NCBI RefSeq assembly: GCF_008329585.1
Contig: NZ_NPKP01000002.1
Span: 434,001 to 498,000, forward strand
Origin: Mycolicibacterium sp. P9-22
GTDB taxonomy: Bacteria; Actinomycetota; Actinomycetes; Mycobacteriales; Mycobacteriaceae
Length of the DNA stretch: 64,000 nt
Direction of reading: 5' to 3'
Under the pieces are notes generated by a model that did no database searches, was not told the DNA's origin, and saw nothing but the letters and a program-made list of their open reading frames with translations. Position 1 is the first letter of the stretch. Each line of letters opens with the position of its first letter. The position numbers were made by a program, and so were the translations under genes. Shown in pieces: positions 56,826 through 64,000 of this stretch.

Positions 56826-58520
56826 ATGGAACCAGCATTCGCCCATCTGGGCAATCCAGACCTGGTCAGCGAAATACACCAGCAGTTGGACGAGCTGCAA
56901 CGTGCTCGCGATCAGACCGAGAAGCTGCTGCACGTCATCATGGGCATCAGTTCAGACCTCGAATTGGATGCCACCCTAGATCGCATTGCCAACGCAGCCA
57001 TCACGCTGACCGGTGCGCGGTACGGCGCTCTGGGCGTACGCGACAGCGGCGGCGCGCTCAGCTCCTTCCTGCACCAGGGCATCGATCCCGGACTCGTCGA
57101 GCGCATCGGGCCGCTACCCGTCGGCAAGGGCGTCCTCGGCGTTCCATTGGAGGACACCCCGGCGCTGCGCCTCGATGACCTTGCCGATCACCCGGCGGCA
57201 GCCGGCTTCCCTCCGCACCACCCGCCGATGCATGCGTTTTTGGGCGTCCCGATCACCATTCGCGGCGAGGTGTACGGCAGCCTCTACGTCACGCACGATC
57301 GGCCTGGGCCCACATTTTCCGTCAGCGACGAGGTGTCTGTGCGGGTACTTGCCTCGGCGGCGGCGGTCGCCATCGACAACGCTCGGCTATTCGAGCGGAT
57401 CCGGGCGGCGGCCACCTGGGTGCAGGCCAGCCGCGAAATCAGCACGGCACTGCTGTCCGGAGGCCCGGGATCCGAGAATCCGCTGCGCTTGATTGCCGAA
57501 CGCGCCCGTGAACTGACCGACGCAGAGCAAGCGATCGTGCTGGTGCCCGAAGCAGCCGGGGATACGGGCGATTCCCAGACGTTGGTCGTGTCCACGGCGG
57601 TGGGCTTGCACGCCGAGGAAGTCATCGGACAACGCGTCCCCATCGATTCATCGAGCAGTGGCAGCGTGTTCCGATCGGAGATACCGGTCATCACCGAGTC
57701 ATTCCTGCACCCGATTCGATCCTTCACCGATATCGGTCAGCGGCCGGCGATCATCATGCCGTTGACCATCGAAGACAATGTGATCGGGGTGATCGCGGTC
57801 GCGCGAAACCGGGACGAACCAGCGTTCGACCCGTCTTACCTCGACCTCGTCCGCGACTTCGCGCGCCATGCCGCGATCGCGCTGACCCTGGCGTCATCGC
57901 GGGCACGCGAACGCGAATTGCTCGTGCTTGCCGACCGCGAGCGGATTGCTCACGATCTCCACGATCACGTCATCCAGCGACTGTTCGCCGCCGGTCTGGA
58001 CGTTCAAGGCACCATCGCGCGGTCGAAAGCGCCAGAAGTCAACAATCGCCTCACCCGCACCGTCGACGAATTGCAGAGCACGATCGAGACCATCCGGTCG
58101 ACCATATTCAAACTGCAATCGCCCGCTTCGAAGGAGGCGGATCTGCGCGTCAGGTTGCAGGCGCTGGTATCCGAAATGACGGGTGACAGCGGCATCGTCA
58201 CCTCGGTACACGTGGCGGGCCCGCTGAGCGTTGTGACTCAGCACATTTCAGAACATGCCGAGGCGGTGGCCAGCGAGGCCATCAGCAACGCGGTGCGACA
58301 CGCAAACGCCTCACACATCGACGTCACCGTGACGGTGAATGACCAATTCACCGTAGAGATCGCCGACGACGGTCAGGGCATACCCGAAGACAACATGCGC
58401 AGCAGCGGCCTCGCCAATATGCAGCGGCGAGCTGAGCATCTGGGCGGGGAATGCACCATCTCTTCCGCACCCGAATCCGGAACCAGTGTGCGGTGGACAG
58501 TTCCATTACTCGCGGGCTGA
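56826..58520 (+). CDS. DosS/DosT-like GAF-domain sensor histidine kinase
   Basis: A 564-residue soluble kinase with two GAF domains (~residues 45-195 and 215-360) and a HisKA_3/HATPase module. The phospho-accepting His is in RIAHDLHDHVIQRLFAAGL; the ATP-binding N box is EAISNAVRHANA and the G boxes are ADDGQGIPED and SSGLANMQRRAE. GAF-A contains GFPPHHPPMHAFLGVPITIR, the segment that in DosS and DosT holds the haem-ligating His, so O2/redox sensing is likely. Length is close to DosS (578). No response-regulator gene is adjacent; a DosR elsewhere is the presumed partner. AAGGA precedes ATG 56826. Confidence 0.92.
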   Translation: MEPAFAHLGNPDLVSEIHQQLDELQRARDQTEKLLHVIMGISSDLELDATLDRIANAAITLTGARYGALGVRDSGGALSSFLHQGIDPGLVERIGPLPVGKGVLGVPLEDTPALRLDDLADHPAAAGFPPHHPPMHAFLGVPITIRGEVYGSLYVTHDRPGPTFSVSDEVSVRVLASAAAVAIDNARLFERIRAAATWVQASREISTALLSGGPGSENPLRLIAERARELTDAEQAIVLVPEAAGDTGDSQTLVVSTAVGLHAEEVIGQRVPIDSSSSGSVFRSEIPVITESFLHPIRSFTDIGQRPAIIMPLTIEDNVIGVIAVARNRDEPAFDPSYLDLVRDFARHAAIALTLASSRARERELLVLADRERIAHDLHDHVIQRLFAAGLDVQGTIARSKAPEVNNRLTRTVDELQSTIETIRSTIFKLQSPASKEADLRVRLQALVSEMTGDSGIVTSVHVAGPLSVVTQHISEHAEAVASEAISNAVRHANASHIDVTVTVNDQFTVEIADDGQGIPEDNMRSSGLANMQRRAEHLGGECTISSAPESGTSVRWTVPLLAG

Positions 58521-58528
58521 CGACCGGT

Positions 58529-59521
58529 TCAGACCACCGGCCCACCATCCAAGGTCTCGATGACATCGTCGATCGGACGCCGCGGCGTCGCGGGTAACGG
58601 GTCTGCCCCAACAGGCGCCCATCCGACCCGGAGCAGCATCTGCGGATGAGCTTCGTCACCGAACACCTCCGCTCGAATCGCAGCACGAGTCTCAGCGATT
58701 TCGAGCGGCTCCGAGACGGGGCAGGAGGCCAGGCCCAACACCGTGCTCGTCAACAATGCCGCGCTGGTCGCCTCCCCGGCCCGCAGCCGACCCAGCGCAT
58801 CATCACTGCCCGTACCCAATGCCAGCAGCAGGCCGTGATCGTCGCAAGCCGTGGCATCGACGGGCTGCTCGAGCACCGGCCCGGCGAACAGCCGGCCCGG
58901 TAGGGCGGCCATCGCATCGGACTCGGGAGTGCTTCGCGCCGGCACACCGGCAATCGATGCGTAACGACCACTCCAGGTCGTCAACTCCGTCAGGTACTCG
59001 ACATCGTGGGCGTGCAGCCATACGGCTTCGGCGACGATCGCCCTTATGTTCGTGGTCATTTCGACGTGGCGCAACTGCACGCCCATCCGTGCCAGCCGCA
59101 CACCGATCGTCACGACGTCGGAGTGCGGAACCGGCCAGTGGCTGAAGTACCGGCGGTCGGTGCGGCGGCGAGGAATTGCGGCGGCAAGCGCAATGTCCTT
59201 ATCGTCAGGTTCGCCCTTCGCCAGCTCGATGGAGGCCAGATGATCTGCCTCGGCCACATTCGGGAATCGGCTCACCTTGCACTGCCAGCCAAGTGCGGCA
59301 AAGGCCGCGGTGGCGTGGTGCAGCGACGCACCGCAGCTGATCAAGAGATCGCGGCCATCGGGATCCGTCCGTGGCAGACGCCGACTGGGGTCGGCGTAGA
59401 GATGAATACTCTGCGCGCCCACCCGCCACCGCCACGGCTGCGAATTGTGCACCGACGGAGCGCGGGTGGCCAATGACAGCGCCGTGCGAACGGTGGCGGG
59501 GTCAGGGAAGTGAGCGGTCAT
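58529..59521 (-). CDS. Acg-family nitroreductase-like protein (copy 2)
   Basis: A 330-residue Acg/Rv3131-type protein (RAPSVHNSQPWRWRVG, IPRRRTDRRYFSHWP, HPQMLLRVGWAP...LPATPRRPIDDV). It shares architecture with the copy at 37010 but is clearly diverged. FMN binding is expected; catalytic activity is uncertain for the family. It is convergent with the kinase gene (8-bp gap), and a good DosR box stands 72-85 bp before its start. Confidence 0.9.
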   Translation of the reverse strand: MTAHFPDPATVRTALSLATRAPSVHNSQPWRWRVGAQSIHLYADPSRRLPRTDPDGRDLLISCGASLHHATAAFAALGWQCKVSRFPNVAEADHLASIELAKGEPDDKDIALAAAIPRRRTDRRYFSHWPVPHSDVVTIGVRLARMGVQLRHVEMTTNIRAIVAEAVWLHAHDVEYLTELTTWSGRYASIAGVPARSTPESDAMAALPGRLFAGPVLEQPVDATACDDHGLLLALGTGSDDALGRLRAGEATSAALLTSTVLGLASCPVSEPLEIAETRAAIRAEVFGDEAHPQMLLRVGWAPVGADPLPATPRRPIDDVIETLDGGPVV

Positions 59522-59592
59522 GGCGTGCGGCGCTCCTGGTCGAGAGGTGAGTGTTCATTCCAACTATCGAGCAGAGACCGAATCTCGGGGCA

Positions 59593-59606
59593 GAGTCCGA
59601 AGTCCC
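59593..59606 (-). promoter_or_regulatory. DosR-box-like site upstream of nitroreductase copy 2
   Basis: Bottom strand TTAGGGACTTCGGACTC contains GGGACTT perfectly and matches the 14-base core at 10 positions. It lies 72-85 bp before the gene start, within the gap up to the end of the SulP gene. Confidence 0.7.
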
Positions 59607-59612
59607 TAAAGT

Positions 59613-61364
59613 TCAGGCACCCTGTGCACTGCACCATCGTCGGTACGCCGCCACAGCGGTCGGCAGTGTCATGAATAGGTGGTCAGACCCGATCTCGTCG
59701 AGCATGCCTGCCGCCCGCAACGCCTCCCGCAGATCCTGTTTGACCCGAGCCATCGCAAAGACGATGCCCCGCCGATTGCATTCGAGGCGTATCTTTTCCA
59801 GCGCATCCATCGCCGTGATATCCACTTCCACATTGGCCTCGGCGTTCAACACAAACCACCGGACCGGCGTCGGTGACCTGTCGACGGCCACCATTGCACG
59901 GCGGTGAAAGTCGTCGGCGTTGGCGAAACACAGTGGTGCGTCGTAGCGGTACACCACGAGTCCCGGTATCAGTTCCGCCTCCGGGTAGTCATCGACATCA
60001 TGCATACCGGCCAGGCCCGGCACCAGACCTTGCACGCTGTCGTGAGCACGGGCGATTCGCCGCAAGAGCTCCAGAATCGACAGCACGACCGCCACCAACA
60101 CCCCATTGAGTACTCCGAACACCGGCACGCACAGGGCCGTCACCACCGCGAGAAGCAGTTCACTGCGCCGGAATCGAGCAAGCCGGCGAAATTCCGCGGC
60201 ATCGACCAGCTTGATCGCCGCGAAGACGATGAGCGCTGCCAAAGCGACGGAAGGAATGAGCGCCACCAGACCACGGCCCCAGGTCACCACGCCGAAGACG
60301 ACGGCAACGATCACCAGCGAGTGGACCTGTGTCCGCGCTCCGGCGGCCACGCCAAGCGCAGTGCGGCTACCGCTGGAACTGACCGGGAACCCCCGAGCAA
60401 TCGCCACCGCGAGATTGGCGACGCCCAGGGCGCGCAATTCCGCATTCGCGTCGATGTCCTCACCGGCACGAGCGGCGAAACCTCGAGCGGTCAGGACATC
60501 GTCCGAGAATGCCACGATCGCGATTCCCAGTGCCGGCACGAGGAGTTCGCGCCACGTGTCCAGCGGCAACCCGGGTAGACCGGGCGACAGGATGCCGACG
60601 TGGATCTCTCCGATCACGTCGACACCGTGCTGGTGCAAGGCAAAGATGGACACGATGGCCGTGGCGGCGAAGACGCCGAGCAGCGGTCCCGGCACCTGGG
60701 GCAGGTACCGATCAACGACGATCAGCACACCGAGCAGCACAGCGCCGAGAAGCGCAGTGGGCCAGTGCAGGTCGCTCACCGCCGTAAAGAACCCCCGAAC
60801 TTGTTGCAGTACGTCGCCGCGGGACGCGGGCAACCCCAGGAACGTGTATAACTGGCTGACCACCATGGCAATCGCGATTCCCGTCATGTATCCGACCAGA
60901 ACGGGTCTGGACAGCAGACCGGCCAGGAATCCGAGTCTCAAAACCCCTGCCAAGCAACAGATCAATCCGACGAGCAGGGTCAGCGCCGCCGCGCAGGCGA
61001 TGTACTTCGCCGGATCGCCGTCAGCGACCACGACCGCCAACGCAGACGCTGTCATCAGTGCCGTGGTCGACTCTGGTCCGATGGACAGCTGCCGCGAGGA
61101 TCCGAGGATGGCATAGATGAGTAGCGCCGGCATCGCGGCCCACAACCCCACTACGGGACTGAGTCCGGCGAGCGCGGCATAGGCCATGCTTTGCGGTATG
61201 AGATACGCTGCGACACTCAAGCCCGCCTGTACATCGTCGCGGAACCAACGTCGGCGGTACCCGCAGATATCGGCGAGTCCCGGCGCCCACCGACGCCACC
61301 CGTCGCAGTGCCGCTGTGCCGAACCGCCGACATTGGGGGCGCCTTGGGCGCCGCGACCATTCAT
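59613..61364 (-). CDS. SulP-family anion transporter with STAS domain
   Basis: A 583-residue protein. About eleven to twelve membrane segments (~residues 45-440) include the SulP signature region AYLIPQSMAYAALAGLSPVVGLWA, followed by a cytoplasmic STAS domain (~460-575, YRYDAPLCFANADDFHRRAM, NVEVDITAMDALEKI). SulP members move sulfate, bicarbonate or dicarboxylates; the substrate is not evident. The start overlaps the stop of the small gene upstream, so they are coupled. Expression with the dormancy genes would fit anion or bicarbonate uptake in hypoxia, but that is inference. Confidence 0.9.
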   Translation of the reverse strand: MNGRGAQGAPNVGGSAQRHCDGWRRWAPGLADICGYRRRWFRDDVQAGLSVAAYLIPQSMAYAALAGLSPVVGLWAAMPALLIYAILGSSRQLSIGPESTTALMTASALAVVVADGDPAKYIACAAALTLLVGLICCLAGVLRLGFLAGLLSRPVLVGYMTGIAIAMVVSQLYTFLGLPASRGDVLQQVRGFFTAVSDLHWPTALLGAVLLGVLIVVDRYLPQVPGPLLGVFAATAIVSIFALHQHGVDVIGEIHVGILSPGLPGLPLDTWRELLVPALGIAIVAFSDDVLTARGFAARAGEDIDANAELRALGVANLAVAIARGFPVSSSGSRTALGVAAGARTQVHSLVIVAVVFGVVTWGRGLVALIPSVALAALIVFAAIKLVDAAEFRRLARFRRSELLLAVVTALCVPVFGVLNGVLVAVVLSILELLRRIARAHDSVQGLVPGLAGMHDVDDYPEAELIPGLVVYRYDAPLCFANADDFHRRAMVAVDRSPTPVRWFVLNAEANVEVDITAMDALEKIRLECNRRGIVFAMARVKQDLREALRAAGMLDEIGSDHLFMTLPTAVAAYRRWCSAQGA

Positions 61365-61669
61365 TCGTGAGCCTGGGTTGAGTAATCGGCACCGATCGGG
61401 AGTTCGCCGGGCGCGCCCTCACGGAACCGGTTCCGCGACAGGCGCATCAGGCGCATACTGCGGTTCAGCGTCAGCGGAATCAGGTGTGACGTCACCGTGG
61501 CATTGCGCGCCAGATGTCGGTACGCACCAACCACCACATCCTCGACCTCCCCGCGTGGCCGCTCTGCGAACTTGGAACACACCGTGGCAATGACATCACT
61601 CAGCTCATTTCGGTCCATCTGGCGGACGCGGACGTTGTCGGCATGCAGCGAGACATCGTGATCGAGCAC
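61361..61669 (-). CDS. Small three-helix protein of unknown function
   Basis: A 102-residue protein whose middle (NELSDVIATVCSKFAERPRG, then EVEDVVVGAYRHLARNATVT) looks like a three-helix bundle found in many small mycobacterial proteins. No function is known. GTG 61669 is preferred because AAAGGAGAG precedes it by a normal distance; the frame is open for another 46 codons upstream without conserved sequence. It overlaps SulP in the ATGA manner and is divergent from the AdhA-like gene with a DosR-like box between. Confidence 0.6.
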   Translation of the reverse strand: MLDHDVSLHADNVRVRQMDRNELSDVIATVCSKFAERPRGEVEDVVVGAYRHLARNATVTSHLIPLTLNRSMRLMRLSRNRFREGAPGELPIGADYSTQAHE

Positions 61670-61749
61670 TGCCGGCTCTCCTTTGAGCAAAAGCTCGTCG
61701 TGTGATGCGCCTGCGCCCAAGGTAACCCGCGTGGGGCCGTTCCATTTAG

Positions 61750-61763
61750 GGCCGAAAGACCCC
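61750..61763. promoter_or_regulatory. Strong DosR-box-like site in the adhA/SulP divergent promoter
   Basis: TTTAGGGCCGAAAGACCC: the core differs by one base from GGGCCGAAAGTCCC, a common natural DosR box. It is 62-75 bp before the AdhA-like gene and 81-94 bp before the small leftward gene, suited to drive both. Confidence 0.75.
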
Positions 61764-61824
61764 GGATGGCACCTGATCAGGCGCAGTCGTTCCGTAAATT
61801 GCACCAATAGCCGACGATGGACTC

Positions 61825-62841
61825 ATGGGCAGACGAATGATGTCGGCATGGCGTGTTACTTCTCCGGGTCCGCTCAGCACGAATCCGCTCGAGTACATCG
61901 ACGCGGTGGTCGCAGAACCGGGTGATGACGAAGTCCTGGTCGCCGTGACGGCGTGCGGGGTGTGCCGCACCGACCTGCACGTCACCGAGGGGGATCTGCC
62001 GGTACACCGACCGCACGTCATTCCTGGACACGAGGTGGTCGGCGAGGTCGTCGGCCTCGGCAGCTGTGTCGGTCCGCAGATCGCCATTGGCGACCGAGTC
62101 GGCGTCGCGTGGCTCCGAGACACCTGTGGACGCTGCCGCTTCTGTGTGCGTGGCGCCGAGAATCTCTGCCCGAAGTCACGGTATACCGGATGGGACGCAG
62201 ATGGAGGTTACGCCGAATTCCTCACTGCTCCAGCAGATTACGTACACCCACTACCTTCTGGATACTCGGATGCCGAACTCGCTCCGCTCTTGTGTGCGGG
62301 TATCATCGGCTACCGGTCGTTGCTCAGGGCACAGATTCCGCCCGGTGGCCGGCTCGGGATCTACGGCTTCGGTGGAAGCGCTCACATCACCGCCCAAGTG
62401 GCGATCGCCCAGGGCGCAGAAGTACATGTCATGACACGCGGCAGGCAAGCGCGCGAGCTGGCTCTCGCGCTGGGCGCGGCGTCCGCGCAGGGAGCTGCAG
62501 ACCAGCCGCCGGTACCGCTGGACTCAGCCATTCTGTTCGCGCCGGTCGGTGAGCTGGTGCTGACCGCCCTGGAAAGCCTCGACCGCGGCGGAACCCTGGC
62601 GATCGCCGGCATCCACCTCAGCGACGTGCCGTCACTGAACTATCAACGGCACCTGTTCCAAGAGCGCCAGATCCGCTCGGTGTCGTCGAACACCCGCGCA
62701 GATGCGCGAGAGTTCCTGGCCTTCGCCGCTCAGCACCGCATCGAGGTCACAGCACTGCCCTATGCCCTGGATTGCGCCGACGCGGCACTGAACGACCTGA
62801 AGTTCGGGCGCATCGCGGGTGCCGCGGTCCTCATACCGTGA
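61825..62841 (+). CDS. adhA: Zinc-dependent alcohol dehydrogenase (AdhA-like)
   Basis: A 338-residue MDR dehydrogenase. Catalytic zinc ligands lie in [12 protein letters not shown] and [10 protein letters not shown]; the structural zinc site is C-G-R-C-R-F-C-x7-C. The cofactor loop is [16 protein letters not shown], the G-F-G-G-S-A-H form typical of AdhA (Rv1862-like) enzymes. It probably interconverts short alcohols and aldehydes with NAD(H). ATG 61825 is annotated; ATG 61837 and 61840 are alternatives. A strong DosR-like box is upstream. Confidence 0.88.
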   Translation: MGRRMMSAWRVTSPGPLSTNPLEYIDAVVAEPGDDEVLVAVTACGVCRTDLHVTEGDLPVHRPHVIPGHEVVGEVVGLGSCVGPQIAIGDRVGVAWLRDTCGRCRFCVRGAENLCPKSRYTGWDADGGYAEFLTAPADYVHPLPSGYSDAELAPLLCAGIIGYRSLLRAQIPPGGRLGIYGFGGSAHITAQVAIAQGAEVHVMTRGRQARELALALGAASAQGAADQPPVPLDSAILFAPVGELVLTALESLDRGGTLAIAGIHLSDVPSLNYQRHLFQERQIRSVSSNTRADAREFLAFAAQHRIEVTALPYALDCADAALNDLKFGRIAGAAVLIP

Positions 62842-62866
62842 AGAACGCACCCACCGGCCCGCCGAG

Positions 62867-63763
62867 TCACCGCGCGCGGACCACGATCACGGCACTGTGC
62901 GCCGCGTGTGCCACCGCTGATCCGACGGAACCCAGAAGCAGCCCGGCGAACCCACCACGTCCGTGACTGCCGACCACCACCAGCTGAGCCGACTTGGACC
63001 GGGTGATGAGTTCTTGGGCCGGCTTGCTCTCGACGGCGATCCGTTCGACGGCCACATCCGGATAACGCTCCGACCACCCGGCAAGCCGTTCGGCGAGAAT
63101 CTCCTCAGCCTCGACGCGGAAGTCATCCCAATACAAACCGGGCACGGTCGCGCTGTGATCGAGCCACGCATGCACGGCGACGAGTCCGACGCCGCGTCGG
63201 GAGGCCTCGTCGAAGGCCACCTCGATGGCACTTTCGGAAGCAGGTGAGCCATCAACGCCCACCACCACCGGGGCACTCGACGCCCGACTCGACCCCGAGA
63301 CTCCCTCATGGACGATCGCTACAGGACCATGCGCGTGATGGAGCAGGCCTGAGCTCACGGAGCCGAGGATCAGACCCTCGACCTTGCCGAGCCCGCGGCA
63401 TCCGACAACCACCATCTCGGAGTCCTTGGACAAGTCCACGAGTGTTCCAACGGCACGCCCTTCGACCATGTGCTGACGCACGGGAACGCGTGATGTGTCG
63501 GGAATCCACTTGGAAGCCGCATCCACGGCATCGCGCATGATCTGCTGGCCTTGCCGGTCCCGCATCTCGAAGAAGTCCGCCGGAATGGGCACATCGACCC
63601 AGGCCGCGGCATCCACCCTGGCCAAGACATGAACGATGGTGAGCGGGATATCGCGCAGTTTCGCGTCATGGGCCGCCCACTCCAAGGCTGCCAACGACGC
63701 GGTCGAGCCATCCACGCCCACGACGATTCCATGCGAACCCGCGAGCGCACCAGGTGATTTCAT
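62867..63763 (-). CDS. Tandem-domain universal stress protein
   Basis: A 298-residue protein with two complete UspA domains. Both have the ATP loop: GCRGLGKVEGLILGSVSSG and GSHGRGGFAGLLLGSVGSA. ATG 63763 is chosen because GAGAGGAG precedes it; the frame is open further upstream without similarity. Of the Usp proteins in the window it and the one at 32178 best keep the nucleotide loops. A weak DosR-like sequence (GGGGACAAAGTGCC, 63877-63890) lies upstream. Confidence 0.92.
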   Translation of the reverse strand: MKSPGALAGSHGIVVGVDGSTASLAALEWAAHDAKLRDIPLTIVHVLARVDAAAWVDVPIPADFFEMRDRQGQQIMRDAVDAASKWIPDTSRVPVRQHMVEGRAVGTLVDLSKDSEMVVVGCRGLGKVEGLILGSVSSGLLHHAHGPVAIVHEGVSGSSRASSAPVVVGVDGSPASESAIEVAFDEASRRGVGLVAVHAWLDHSATVPGLYWDDFRVEAEEILAERLAGWSERYPDVAVERIAVESKPAQELITRSKSAQLVVVGSHGRGGFAGLLLGSVGSAVAHAAHSAVIVVRAR

Positions 63764-63983
63764 GAAGGTCTCCTCTCTTCTCAACACAAAGATATGGAGT
63801 TGCGTCCGTGCAATCTGGTGCCGTTGGTCACCGCTCGGTTGGCCAATGGTCCTTCCCAGGCACGGGCCTGGCGCCCGGGGACAAAGTGCCTCACGGTGCG
63901 CGACCAACTGCTCTGTTCTTCCCCAAATAGCTCCGCATAGCTTCCATCAAGTGACACGTACGCAGACGCGCAGAGGAGGCTGC

Positions 63984-64000
63984 CATGACGGCACGAGATG
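63984..64000 (+). CDS. Start of a rightward gene cut by the window edge
   Basis: GAGGAGG (from ~63973) precedes ATG 63984, giving MTARD before the sequence ends. The ribosome-binding site and spacing are good, so a gene very probably starts here, divergent from the stress-protein gene. Nothing can be said about its product. Confidence 0.55.

Noticed and set aside
63877..63890. GGGGACAAAGTGCC as a DosR box for the last stress-protein gene or the gene at the right edge
   Set aside because: Only the left half fits and the right half is out of register, so I mention it but do not annotate it as a site.

Overview
The window is high-GC DNA from a mycobacterium, most likely a rapid grower (Mycolicibacterium type). 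The strongest evidence is gene order: esxT-esxU-(Rv3446c family)-eccC4 / eccD4-mycP4 / eccB4 - cutinases - truA - rplQ-rpoA-rpsD-rpsK-rpsM-rpmJ-infA is the known M. tuberculosis order of the ESX-4 and alpha-operon region. DosR-regulon families (Acg nitroreductases, tandem universal stress proteins, a DosS/DosT-like kinase) agree. I could not identify the species.

Layout. (1) 1-11.4 kb: a glycerol / 1,2-diol locus. It has a cobalamin-dependent diol dehydratase (large subunit cut by the window edge, plus small subunit), a FhuF-like Fe-S reductase, an atypical NarL-type regulator, a uroporphyrinogen-III methyltransferase, an aquaglyceroporin, a GlcG/HbpS-like protein, the operon aldehyde dehydrogenase-DUF779-glycerol kinase, a hydrolase pseudogene and a GAF-domain activator. 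Four promoters share a direct repeat TGCAAC-N5-TGCAAC with exact 11-bp period, so this locus is probably one regulon. (2) 11.5-21.0 kb: the complete ESX-4 type VII secretion locus. (3) 21.1-25.6 kb: a CGNR regulator divergent from an EamA exporter, then four tandem cutinases, three of which look leaderless. (4) 25.6-30.5 kb: truA and the ribosomal alpha operon. (5) 30.6-41.0 kb: dormancy-type genes (WS/DGAT, stress proteins, an alcohol dehydrogenase, a two-domain kinase, nitroreductase, PPOX flavoprotein). (6) 41.2-45.0 kb: an arginine deiminase operon (antiporter, arcA, arcC; no arcB). (7) 45.0-51.8 kb: a persulfide/sulfide detoxification locus, two divergent operons around four CsoR/CstR-type palindromes, with a fifth before the regulator gene; one metallo-beta-lactamase/rhodanese gene is interrupted by an amber codon. 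(8) 51.8-64 kb: DUF202 membrane proteins, a hydrolase, a KefB-type antiporter, a SRPBCC protein, a DosS/DosT-like kinase, a second Acg-like nitroreductase, a SulP transporter, an AdhA-like dehydrogenase, another stress protein and the first codons of one more gene.

How it fits together. Sequences close to the DosR box (GGGACTWWAGTCCC) recur at intergenic positions in regions 5, 6 and 8, so much of 30.6-64 kb reads as an extended hypoxia/dormancy island, with the arginine deiminase operon apparently recruited to it. The sulfur locus inside the island has its own regulator. No rRNA, tRNA, CRISPR array or insertion sequence was recognised. Coordinates of short sites were counted by hand.
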